Positions 42,805 through 53,498 of a stretch of 64,000 bases of DNA are shown here, in pieces. Both the position numbers and the translations under genes were made by a program. Numbering within the stretch: the stretch's first letter is position 1; every line of letters starts with the position of its first letter. Source of the stretch: Emmonsiellopsis sp. PD_33 (lineage: Eukaryota > Ascomycota > Eurotiomycetes > Onygenales > Ajellomycetaceae). A model generated the notes under the pieces. That model was given only the letters and a program-made list of their open reading frames with translations. It was not told the DNA's origin and made no database searches. The stretch spans positions 1 through 64,000 of the forward strand of contig JANTQF010000045.1 of assembly GCA_032988165.1 (NCBI GenBank). Direction: 5' to 3'.

Positions 42805-43815
42805 TCATTCCTTGGATGCATCCACACCCTTATCCCCGGTCCAGTTATCATGTAACTGCCAACTTCCATCCAGAGAGGCACCATCATCATCATCACCCGG
42901 TGCCTCCTCCGCCTCAATCCGCTTCTCCTGATACCCCCTCGTGATATAGCGATATAGAGACGTGCCCACGAACTCCCGAACATCCCAACCCGCCATCCTA
43001 TATCGTTTCATACCGGACAGCAGCCCTTCTAACTTCCTCCCCAGATACTCCATCTCATGTTCATCAGCCAAACGTGGGGATGAGAGTGGCCCACAGCTAC
43101 TTTCACCGGAGCTACCGGCTTGACTTTGCCCGCCCTCACCGCTGAGCGTCCGTATCTCATTTCCGACATCCCAGATGAATGCCCCCGCGTCAATAGTTCG
43201 CGATATCCCATCTGTCAGGCAGATCTCGATGTGCACGGTATCGAAGTGCTTGAAGGGGGCTATCTCGAGGTTGAAGAGGGCATTCCGCTGCTCTCGGGAT
43301 AGGTTGAAGACTGCGAGGCCGGTGACGGTGTTTAGGTCTTTGTCTGCGACTGAAGGGAGGGTACTGGGGCTGGGGTGAGTGGTTAGAGCTGGAGATGGGG
43401 TTGCGTTAGCGCTACCGTTCGAGTCGGAGTTGGAGTTTGCGTTCCGCGCCGGGTGACGCGAGGGCCGCAAAGGTAGCAATAGCGGCGTGGGGAGCGCCAT
43501 ATCCTCGATATATAGCGTGTGTGCGAGGAGCGTGGCGGGCGTCATTTCTTTTGCAATGTCGAAGGCATGATCTATTAACGGGTGGCCTGGAGGACTTATC
43601 TTGTCCTTTAACACGGCGGGGATCATGGTGGGGCCAACGAGGAAGATCGGGGTCCCAGAGGTTTGGAGACTCGTTCTTAGTCGTTCCGGGGTGAATTTAT
43701 TGGAGACAGCGCGGAGATAGGAGGGTGGGTATGGGTGGGCGTCGGAAACAGTGCAAGAGCGGGAGGGAGACTGCTGCCGGCTGGGCTGGGGTAGTTCTTG
43801 CATTGATTTCATCAT
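42805..43815 (-). CDS. AIG2/gamma-glutamylcyclotransferase-like fungal protein
   Basis: The CDS is a single exon of 336 residues, started at the first ATG in frame (43813-43815); upstream only non-ATG starts exist. The middle has the order of an AIG2/GGCT-like fold. A starting strand and loop P-I-F-L-V-G-P-T-M-I-P-A-V-L (about 56-69) stands where the family has the Y-G-T-L substrate loop. V-T-G-L-A-V-F-N-L-S and a N-L-E-I-A-P-F segment (about 165-190) resemble the G-x-V-x-x-L...E-G-x-x-Y part. The Tyr of the substrate loop is replaced, and a Ser/Asn/Pro-rich insertion (about 120-150) splits the domain. Catalysis is therefore doubtful. The C-terminus has an R-Y-R-M-A-G-W-D-V-R helix and an acidic tail. 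Family assignment rests on pattern only. Confidence 0.68.
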   Translation of the reverse strand: MMKSMQELPQPSRQQSPSRSCTVSDAHPYPPSYLRAVSNKFTPERLRTSLQTSGTPIFLVGPTMIPAVLKDKISPPGHPLIDHAFDIAKEMTPATLLAHTLYIEDMALPTPLLLPLRPSRHPARNANSNSDSNGSANATPSPALTTHPSPSTLPSVADKDLNTVTGLAVFNLSREQRNALFNLEIAPFKHFDTVHIEICLTDGISRTIDAGAFIWDVGNEIRTLSGEGGQSQAGSSGESSCGPLSSPRLADEHEMEYLGRKLEGLLSGMKRYRMAGWDVREFVGTSLYRYITRGYQEKRIEAEEAPGDDDDGASLDGSWQLHDNWTGDKGVDASKE

Positions 43816-45400
43816 GGTTGCTGCTGATAGGACGATTCTTTGGTCTCGCAAGGGCCTTCTAGGCGTTTTGTAAGGAATATATGGCGATGATAAACCGATA
43901 GCATAGAAACATTGCTTCAATGCACTTCTTTTCGCGATTTCAGATGTGGGAGTTGCTTGATTTTTTTAATGGATATATTAGGGAATCCCAAGGGAGAAGA
44001 TCCTTGGAAGATTAAGGAAGGGAAAAAGTATCTTATTGCAGTTTGTCTTTGGGATTCTCCGGTCGAATCTAAAGGGATATTTACCAGCAGGAAGCTTGAC
44101 GAACCCAGTTATGGTTCCTAGAAGATCCGCAATAAACCAAAAATGGTAATATGCTTTTGGCATGATTGATTGTAGGGTACTGGAACTAGTAGGGCCATTG
44201 GGGTGGTCTTACCCCTGAGTATAATGTATTTCCATATTTTGACGCTATGGAATAGGGTACTTCCGGTTGTTTTAGAGTATGGCGCCTGGGGAGCAGCCAT
44301 AGCTCCAGGAATACCAGGAAACCAAGGGAATAGGCATATTCATGGTCCCTTGAAGCAGGGAAAAAGTATATCCTTGCCCGGAAAGGTCGGAAAGCAAGCT
44401 TTCGAAGTTAGATATCCACCGAAATAGGGATATGCATCGCAGGCACAAATGAGAGACAAATTGAATAGGAGCGGGGATCAATCTTTTCTGTATCTCAGAG
44501 TAGATAGATATGTCGTCTCTTGGGCATAAGAGTTACATGTATGCCAGCACGTAACGTTGTTGGCGTCCGTTTAAAACTCCACCGTTGGCAACGTTGGAAA
44601 CGGTCAGTCGAAACAAACCGGCTTTCGGCGGATTGACGATGAGGAGGGGGCCAAGTGCGGAAGCATCACACGGTGCACATTGCGGCGAATTAACACGGAC
44701 TTGAAAGATGAAGCCTTCCATTCCCACGGAATACTCTGGGGATTTCATGACAGTACAGATCCGACCAGAAACGGGAAAAGGTCTGTCGTAGTTTAGGGGC
44801 GGGATGAGCAATCACACAGAGAGGGTCCGGCCCAATGGCAACGGCCACAGTGGCCCATGCAGCCCAGCCTCTTCTGTCTCAGCATCTATCTGGAGCTGTT
44901 GATATCGGCCTCAGGAGTGCTTTCAGGAGTAAGTGAAGTTAGGCTTCCAAGCTTCCGTCATTGTCGTCATCTAAAATTAGTCAGCGCTGTGTCACGTGAG
45001 TTACGGGTCTAGCGTCTTCCACCCGTTTCGGCACCGGGAGGCGACCGCACGTGATTGGCTGCTGCAGATTTTTCCGGGAGGCGACAGAGTCACATGACCA
45101 ACACAGCTGGGCAGGCGAGGATGACTAATCTTCCGCCGCTGCCATCGTTTGTCTACCCGCAAAAAGGAGACGAAACCCCAGCAACACACAAGAAAACACC
45201 ATTGTCTGCTGCTCCAATTCTCTCCTCTGTATCTTCTGCTGACCTTTGGAGTTTGTTCCCCCATCTCTGAGTGTTTGCCAGACTGTTCTTGTTGATGCTG
45301 TGCTGCTGCTGCTGCCAGCGTGGACACATCGCCCGCCCAGTTCTTCCGCGTTCCCCATAGCTCCAGCCTAGCGTCTGGCCCATTACTTCACCACATCATC
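43816..45400. other. intergenic region upstream of the Cdc48-type gene
   Basis: About 1.6 kb between divergent genes. Short frames on both strands (for example 44533-44811) lack ATG starts or family resemblance. A repeated motif TTCCAAG/CTTGGAA-like pattern near 44000 and 44340-44395 is weak. The distal half carries E-box sites listed separately. Confidence 0.5.
44992..45058 (+). promoter_or_regulatory. two CACGTG E-boxes and an inverted CCAAT box
   Basis: TCACGTGA (44992-44999) is a perfect octamer palindrome; CACGTG recurs at 45048-45053 and overlaps into ATTGG (45054-45058), a CCAAT box on the minus strand. They lie about 520-580 bp upstream of the Cdc48-type start codon. E-box next to CCAAT is a common arrangement for bHLH plus Hap/CBF complexes. 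Its effect here is inference. Confidence 0.5.
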
Positions 45401-45404
45401 GTCT

Positions 45405-45573
45405 GCCTGGCCTGACCTCCATCCTTCCTCCAACTCTCCAGCTCTCCGCGAACTCACCACACCCTCTTCCCTTTCCACCATCCAACTCTCTCTTCCCGTC
45501 TGCTATCGTTCTCTCTGACTATCTATCCTCTTGAAACCAATCCGTCCCTTTTCTTGCCTGGTGTTCTTCCAAG
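45405..45573 (+). promoter_or_regulatory. pyrimidine-rich leader of the Cdc48-type gene
   Basis: The 170 bases before the ATG are dominated by C and T (for example CTTCCCTTTCCACC and CTCTCTTCCCGTC), the usual leader of strongly expressed filamentous fungal genes. The start context AAGATGTC is good. Confidence 0.5.
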
Positions 45574-48404
45574 ATGTCGCAGGACCCAGATCAACCCAAA
45601 CACCATGTCAACCTGACGTAAGTCTTCAGCCTTCCCTTCTGGCTCCCTTCTCTCTATCTGTGGACAACTGATACTGACTACTTGCTGCAGAGACGCGTCG
45701 GGTGCCGACAAACACGAGGTGAGCTGACCCTGCAGTGGTTGATCTCTCAGCTGGAACCCAGTGGCGCTGACAGCTTCACAGGAGCTTGACACAACTACCG
45801 CCATCCTCAAGAGGAAGACAAAGCCAAATAGCTTGACGTAGGTGCTCCTTAGCCTGAGACTGTTAGCGCCAATTGATACTAACTGCACAATTGCGACAGT
45901 GTCTCTGATGGCATGGGCAATAGGAATGCCAGCAAGGATGACAGCAATGATGCCACCAACGACGATAACTCCACCATTTTCGTCTCTACACGCACCATGA
46001 ACGAACTCAAGCTCTTCCGCGGCGATACCGTCCTCGTCAGAGGGAAGGTGCGGAGAACTACAGTTCTGGTCGTTTTGGAGGACGAGAATCTTGCTTACGG
46101 ATTGGCTCGCCTAAGCAAAGCCTCGCGAGGAAATTTGGGCGTAAAGCTGACTGATAGGGTTTTAATACACCCATGTCCTGATATCAAATACGTAAGTACC
46201 GAAGCCAATATTCTGGATTTTCTCTGCTGCTAGGTACACGAAACTAATTCTTCCAATCAATAGGCCAAACGCATTGCGGTCCTGCCCTATGCAGATACCG
46301 TCGAAGGTCTCACCGGTTCTCTCTTTGACGTTTTTCTTGCTCCCTATTTCCGCGAAGCCTACAGACCTGTCAAACAAGGCGATAGGTTCACCGTGCGAGT
46401 TCATATGCGTAAACCAGTGGAATTCAAGGTAGTCGAGGTTGATCCCCCCGAGTACGGTATTGTTGCCCAAGATACAGTCATCCACTGCGAGGGAGAACCT
46501 CTCGATCGCAAGGATGAGGAGGCTAGCCTCAGCGAGATTGGCTATGATGATATCGGAGGCTGTCGGAAACAGATGGCCCAGGTCCGTGAAATTGTAGAGC
46601 TTCCACTTCGCCACCCTTCAATCTTCACGGCCCTTGGCGCCAGGCCTCGTCGCGGTATCCTCTTGCACGGCGGCCCAGGAACTGGCAAGACTCTTATGGC
46701 CCGTGCCGTCGCAAATGAAACCGGTGCCTTCTTCTTCCTTATCAATGGCCCGGAAATCATGTCTAAGATGGCCGGCGAATCTGAATCGAACTTGCGAAAG
46801 GCATTTGAAGAAGCCCAAGCCAACACTCCCTCCATTATCTTCATTGACGAAATTGATTCTATTGCCCCTAATCGTGATAAGACGAATGGCGAGGTTGAGC
46901 GACGTGTCGTTTCCCAGCTCCTCACGTTAATGGATGGCATGAAGACGCTTTCAAACGTCGTGATTATGGCCGCCACAAACCGCCTCACATCTATCGACCC
47001 TGCTCTTATTCGTGCGGGTCGCTTCGATAGCACAGTCGAGTTCGCTGCTCCTGACCCAACTGGCCGTCTTGAGATCCTTCAGATACACACCAAAAATATG
47101 AAGCTTGCTGATGATGTCGACTTGGAAGTGGTTGCCGCAGAGACCCATGGTTTTGTTGGGTCAGATGTCGCATCTCTTTGCTCAGAAGCCGCCATGCAGC
47201 AGATTCGAGAGAAAATGGATCTGATCGATTTGGAGGAGGAGAGCGTTGATGCTGAGGTTCTCGACTCACTAGCAGTCACTATGGATGACTTCCGCTATGC
47301 CATTGGTGTTACCAACCCGTCTGCCCTTCGCCAGGTTGCCGCCCTCGAGATCCCCAATACCCGCTGGGAAGATATCGGAGGTCTGGAGGACGTCAAGCGC
47401 GAACTTGTCGAAACCGTGCAGTATCCGGTTGAACATCCGGAGATGTTCCACAAGTTTGGCCTTTCGCCCTCGAAGGGTGTCTTGTTCTACGGCCCTCCTG
47501 GAACTGGTAAAACGCTGCTTGCGAAGGCTGTCGCAAACGAATGTGCCGCCAATTTCATCTCTATCAAGGGTCCCGAGCTGTTGAGTATGTGGTTTGGTGA
47601 ATCTGAGAACAATATTCGGGAGATCTTCGACAGAGCTCGTGGTGCTGCTCCTTGCATTGTTTTCCTGGATGAGTTGGATTCCATTGCCAAGTCTAGAGGT
47701 GGATCTGTGGGTGACGCTGGTGGTGCTTCTGACCGTGTCGTCAACCAGCTTCTAACAGGTAAAATTACCACACCCTCGATGTTAAAAATCATATGCTAAC
47801 ATTACCATTAGAAATGGACGGAATGACCTCGAAGAAGAACGTCTTCGTTATCGGTGCCACCAACCGTCCCGAACAACTCGACAACGCCCTATGTCGCCCT
47901 GGTCGTCTCGACACTTTGGTCTACGTTCCTCTCCCCAATGAGGCAGAGCGGTTCGACATTCTCAAATCCCAACTCCGCAAAACACCAGTCTCGCCCGATG
48001 TCGATCTCAAATTCATTGCTAGCAAGACGCACGGGTTCTCCGGCGCTGATCTCGGCTTCGTCACCCAGCGCGCCGCCAAGCTGGCCATCAAACAGGCTGT
48101 TACCCTCTCCATCGCCAAGAAGGAGCGTGAGGGTGCCGGTGAAGACGTTAAGATGGAGGAGGATCTTGAAGAGGAGGACCCCGTCCCCGAGCTCACCCGT
48201 GCCCACTTTGAGGAGGCAATGCAGATGGCTCGACGATCAGTTTCTGATGTGGAGGTTCGGCGGTACGAGGCATTCGCGCAGAGCATGAAGCTATCTAGCG
48301 GGAGCAACTTCTTCCGTTTCCCAACCGCGGAGGACGTGGATGCGACGGCCAGTGGTGACCGTGGATTTGGTGAAGTGGGAAACGATGACAGTCTTTATGA
48401 TTAG
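45574..48404 (+). CDS. CDC48: Cdc48/p97-type AAA ATPase, divergent N and D1 segments
   Basis: The CDS joins 45574-45617, 45691-45718, 45782-45837, 45900-46191, 46264-47758 and 47812-48404, encoding 835 residues. Three tiny 5' exons (44, 28 and 56 nt) precede the main body. Cdc48 is a hexameric segregase that pulls ubiquitinated proteins from complexes and the ER membrane. It has an N domain (about 1-215), D1 (Walker A G-G-P-G-T-G-K-T at 276-283, Walker B F-I-D-E to Glu336, Arg fingers R390 and R393) and D2 (G-P-P-G-T-G-K-T at 550-557, Walker B Glu610). The tail ends D-D-S-L-Y-D. D2 is close to canonical. D1 departs at otherwise near-invariant places: G-G-P-G for G-P-P-G, and A-L-I-R-A-G-R-F-D for A-L-R-R-F-G-R-F-D. 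The N domain has an Asn/Asp insertion and altered L-A-Y-G-L-A-R-L-S-K. It may be a paralogue next to a canonical copy elsewhere. Confidence 0.92.
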
Positions 48405-48937
48405 TAGCCTCTTGTCCTGTTTATTAGAATTTGGGGCGCCTCTCTGTTCACTTTAGGCTGTACACTTGATGTTTTCTGCATTTTTTTTTACAAAGGTATT
48501 GATGATCAATAGGTGGTCTGGATGGGGAATGTAGTTAGGCTGTGTATCCTTTTATCTTAGCTTGAGATTAAAATGAAATAAAATACAAGATTGTGCTTTT
48601 GTGACTTCCTCCCGTTCGGCAATGATGGATTTTGGATGATGTCAGTGGGACCCACGCCAGTGGAGGGACCGGCGTCGTTCTGGCGCCCGGCCCCCAGTTT
48701 CTCCGCTTCCGAGATATCTCGGTGACATCCTCCAGCCTCCGCAACCAGCACGACGACTGAATGCTTGTATTTTCGCCCTTGTGCCCGCGGCTAGGCTGAT
48801 AGGTTGGGAAAGAAAGCACTGCATCTTTCTCTAATCTGCATACCCATCCATTATTTTGCCGTCTTAAAGCTATTTGGACACGCCTGTCGTCGCCCGCCTT
48901 CCGTGCCGATAACAACCACAGTCCCTGCGCCCTCGCC
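48405..48937. other. intergenic region between the Cdc48-type gene and MVP1
   Basis: 533 bp holding the Cdc48-type 3' end (T-rich at 48480-48490) and the MVP1 promoter. A frame on the minus strand overlaps the start of MVP1 and is treated as a shadow. No gene is supported. Confidence 0.6.
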
Positions 48938-51387
48938 ATGTCTCTGTTCGGTACCTCTCCTGATGACAGTCCTGTCGTAGGAACCAATTCAACTTCCCAC
49001 TCCAGATCCTCCCTTTTCGCAGACCAACCCGGATTCGGTGGGACATCCTCTTCCCTATTCGCCGATGATGGCCCAGGCGACTCGTCCCAGTGGACCCCTT
49101 CAAATCCCAAAAGAGCCGCGCGTCACGAACTTGTGAAGATGTTATTACCCGTCGCCGAAGTTCCTACGAGCTATAAAGCTGCCTATGATACGGTTTTAGA
49201 TGCGGGGGATAGAGTTGGCGCTGGCATTAGTGTCGAGGGTGCGAAGCAGGTTCTCCAGAGCACGCATTTGAGCCCTGAGGAGCAAACCACTATTCTTAAT
49301 ATGGTGGTCCCTGGTGGTCGTGAACCAGTAAGCGGGCTGGGAAGGGGCGAATTTAATGTGCTGCTCGCGTTGATAGGTCTGGCTGAGGAGGGCGCAGATC
49401 TAACCTTTGATACCATTGACGAGAGACGGAAGAGTAAGGCTTTTTCTACTTAGCGCCGCATTACCTTTAAGATCCCCTAAGTTACCAATTGATTGGTGGC
49501 AGATATGGCTCATATTGATCTGACTATAAAACTAGATCTCCCAGAACCCAAAATACCCTATGTCGATCGATTGAAGTCCCCACCAACAGCTAATCATGAG
49601 CCTACAACGCCCCAACCAATGTCGGCCAGACGGATGACGAATGAATCTTTTGGAGATTCTGATCCCTGGGGTAGCCCGGCGCTGCACCGTGGACACAATC
49701 ATTCAATCGAAAACGGCACTGGGGGCTCATTGAGAGCGAACGGGCTTGCTGGATCTTCTCATGTTACTATCAATGGCTTGAATCACAAGAATCCAAGTGG
49801 ATTCCGTGGTCAGGCTGAATCGCACAAGGGCGGCGGCGGATCGGGCCAATCCGATCAACCTCTATCAGGTAACGTCGGGACTGGGTGGGGAGATAATTTC
49901 CCCAACCCATCTGGCGGCGACTTTGGGGGCTCAGGTCAAGGCGGGCTAGGCAGTGGATTTGGACAATCAGGAGACGATGAAGGCAGCCATAATAATAATA
50001 TACCCAGGTCACTTGGTGGTGGTAGGGTGACAGCGCAAGGCGCAGAGGAAGTGATAACTATCAACATGCTACCCGAGAAGGAGGGGATGTTCCTGTTCCA
50101 GCATCGAAATTACGAGGTCAGGTCAGCACGAAGGGGTAGCTCAGTCATCAGGAGATACAGTGATTTCGTGTGGTTGGTGGACTGTCTACAGAAGCGGTAC
50201 CCGTTCAGACAGATCCCATTACTTCCTCCAAAGAGGGTTGCAGGTACGTTCCAAGCTTACTGCAAGCTTAAAAAATGCTCACGTTTTGTAAAGTCAATGG
50301 CACTCACCTCGCAGCGGATTCAACTTCTTTTCTCGACAAGCGGCGCAAAGGATTAGTGCGATTTGCTAATGCCCTTGTTCGGCATCCGGTGCTAAACCAG
50401 GAGCAGCTCGTGGTGATGTTTCTTACGGTTCCTACAGTACGTGTTAAGTTATACATTCCATTTACTGTGAAGCTCCATACTAACCCCCCCCGAATAGGAA
50501 CTGTCCGTCTGGCGAAAACAAGCTACCATTTCCGTCCAAGAAGAATTCACTGGCAAACCACTTCCTCCTGATCTTGAGGACTCTCTCCGCCCAACCCTCA
50601 TTGAAACATTTGACAGAGTTCGCTCTGGCATCAAGCGTTCCGCAGACATCTATATCAATCTTTGCAACCTACTTGACCGTCTGGCTAAACGTAACCAAGG
50701 CCTTGCAGCTGATCAATTTCGGTTTTCTAGGGCTCTGCAAGCCCTCACGGACTGCACGTCAGATACCTATGCAGTCGACACGAATGACGTGCCACTTCTA
50801 AACAACGGCATAAACTCTACAGCTAGACATCTCATTGCCAGCCAGAGCCTGTTGGAAGACGAGGCGCGAGCATGGGATGACGGAGTGCTTGAGGATCTAA
50901 AACGACAGCGAGATTGCCTTGTGGCAATGCGTGATCTTTTTGATCGTAAGGATCGCTACGCTAAGGATAACATCCCCCAGCTCGAGCGACGGATTGAGAG
51001 CAATGAGCGGAAACTGCAAGACTTGCGAACGAGGCCTGCAGGGACCGTTAAGCCTGGTGAGGTGGAGAAGGTCGAGGACTCTATCATCAAGGTAAATATC
51101 TGCCTCAATGTTCTCATGTTTCCACTTTTAGAGCTTTATTTTATTGTTTTTTATTAACACCTGCTGCTTCCATATAGGATAAAGAATCAATCGTCCAGCA
51201 ACACGCACGGGGCGTTTTTATCAAAGAGTGCATTCGCGACGAGCTGCTGTATTTCCAGCTGAGCCAGTACCATATCAGCCGGCTACACCAGGACTGGAGC
51301 CAGGAGCGCGTCAAGTATTCCGAGCTGCAGGCAGATAACTGGCGCGCTCTGTGCGAGGAGGTTGAGGCCATGCCTACTACTGAGTAG
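48938..51387 (+). CDS. MVP1: sorting nexin Mvp1
   Basis: The CDS joins 48938-49433, 49503-50243, 50315-50436, 50498-51091 and 51178-51387, encoding 720 residues. The introns are 61-86 bp and every join keeps frame. Mvp1 is a PX-BAR sorting nexin that binds PI3P on endosomes and recycles cargo independently of retromer. An EH-like N-terminal helical part (about 45-165) is followed by a long Gly/Ser/Asn-rich linker (about 200-340). The PX domain (about 348-465) carries the lipid-binding core R-R-Y-S-D-F (382-387) and the P-x-x-P turn I-P-L-L-P-P-K-R. The BAR region (about 480-720) shows coiled-coil helices (D-R-V-R-S-G-I-K-R-S-A-D-I-Y; D-L-K-R-Q-R-D; L-E-R-R-I-E-S-N-E). The C-terminus Y-H-I-S-R-L-H-Q-D-W is typical. 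It is longer than yeast Mvp1 (511), mainly through the Gly-rich linker. Confidence 0.92.
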
Positions 51388-53498
51388 TGAACGATCTCTT
51401 CGTGGGTTTTGTTTAGTTGGATTTGTTTAGGATGAGGTGAGTTGGGGCTGGTCCTAGGAAGGACGTTATCTTACTTGCTGTCTCTGTGTCTGAAGTTTTT
51501 CTTTCCCCTAGCGCGTTGGTTTTCTTCCCATTATTCTCTCATCCACAGCTCTTTGTTTGAAACGTCTTTCCCTTTCGCCAGATTCCCCTATTCGTCGAGT
51601 TTGTCTGATTTACGTGCAGCCGGTTTGAAAACTTCTGATGAAATTATAATGGTAATCCGTCCTGCTTTGGGTAGTTATTGTTAATGGTTATGGCTGTTAT
51701 CTTTTGTGCCTTATTCACTATCTGCTCTTCTCTTGCTCCTTTTCCACCGTCCATATGTTTCCACCTCTAACGGCCATCCGCTATGCACCTCAACACCGCT
51801 TGCGTTTTCAGCACGTAACCATATTTCTTCGTTGATACCTCTGTGCCCTTGGAATTGTTTTGCTGTTTCCTTCTTGGGTGTTATATCAGGTGCATAGCTT
51901 AGTTATAAAGGGATATGGATATGGACATAAATATGACATGAACATACTCACGATGTGCTTGGCACATCACCCACAACCCCGGCACCTCTTGTTCTGTTCT
52001 GTTCTCTTATTTCAGGCCTCCATCCTGACATGCTTCCCACCTAGCAAGAACAGCCAGGCCGCGTCGAGGCACCACAGTGATAAGCAGCCAGGAGATAATG
52101 GATGGCCCGAGTTTTCTTCTTTTCTGCTCTGTTGAAACGAGGGGTAGGTTTCAGATGTGCATGTGACTACCTAGGAACAATGAGGGAGATGATGGAATGG
52201 GCATGAAAGCTTTATAAGAAATCGAGATGGGAAATTGTAAATGCCATCATCTCGCCGCCACCAACCCCCTGTTCTTGAGGCTGATATCGATGCTGACTCA
52301 TCCACCGCGACAAGTCTTGGCGACCTTCTTCTGACCCGAACTTCCCATCACCAACTCCCCATCAACCACAACTTCATCCCGCCTCAGCGCCTCCAATTGG
52401 CCCGGCTAATGCTGCTTGTGCTCAAGGCAATGAGAGGCGTCTTCCTCGACTCTTCTCTTCCAATCGAGCGCTTTGCACTACGCCCAGACTCACTGCGTCT
52501 ACACCGCCTACGGCTGCCAGCGGCCAGCGCCTAAGGGGAGCTCTTCTTTGAGTGGGATAACCGGCGCAGTTTCTTACAAGCGTAGGTACCCTTTGCATAC
52601 AAAAATGCCCCACAGGCGACCTGAAGGCTTGATGCTGGCCCGTCCATAGTTTCGCTGCTTGGCAACCCCACCCATGGGCTCTGCTGCTGGGCTGAACCAG
52701 CCAAGCTCGGCCGGCGGGCTGCAAAACCACACTCCTGCAAATTCATCGTGCTTTTCGCAACCTCCCAACTTCCTCTCCGTTCCTCTGGCACGCGAGAATC
52801 GGTGATCTTATCCTGGCCTGTTAATTGACCACAAGAACAGCATCACATTCCTCATCCGATACCGTCTATTGCTGACTAGGCGCCTTTTTTCACACCCGGC
52901 TCCGCGGTCAGACTCCGTCCCAATTCATCATCACGCATTGTTATTGCCGTCGCATTTTCCTTCTCCGCACACGTGTTGCATTCCGCAAACTCGTACGAAC
53001 GCCACGTTACGGCAACACTGGAATATTTACCCTTCGTTCGCTTGCGTACCGGAATACATCCCATCCACGGACCATGCCCAGACGTGCTTGGCCGACTTGA
53101 AGGAAAAAATTCCTGGTTTCATTCGCTGGGGACGAGATATCCTCGGGAAAGTAATGAGTTGACGTGGGGTTTTCTTACGTTCTTTATTTTGCTTTTTTCC
53201 TTGGCTGGAGGTATCGTCGTGGTTAGGACTTACAAATACCCCAGAATCGTTGACGGAGGGGAATTGAAGAGAGGAAAAGAAGGAAAGAAGAAAGGGAAGG
53301 GATAAAGGGGCACAGGAAAAGGACAAGCGAAAAGGAAGGATTCTATATTGTTCGCTCTTTGCGTCACGGATATCGATCCCTCCATCCACCTGCTCTGCTA
53401 GCAACAAAACGAGTGAACCGGGATTAAGAGGCTAGAGAAAGGAAAAGGGAATTTGTCTGCGCTGGGCAGTTTACCTCGAATAACACCAAACGGAACCT
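51388..53498. other. 2.1-kb intergenic region upstream of NHA1
   Basis: No gene can be supported. A 97-codon ATG frame (52241-52534) and frames of about 100 codons on either strand near 52870-53305 have no family resemblance. The leader next to NHA1 is purine-rich (GAGAGGAAAAGAAGGAAAGAAG and similar, about 53265-53340) rather than pyrimidine-rich. A long 5' untranslated region, as known for some ion transporter genes, is possible. Confidence 0.5.

Noticed and set aside
52241..52534. 97-codon ATG frame upstream of NHA1
   Set aside because: No family resemblance and no coding signature beyond an open frame; kept only as a possible upstream or species-specific small ORF.
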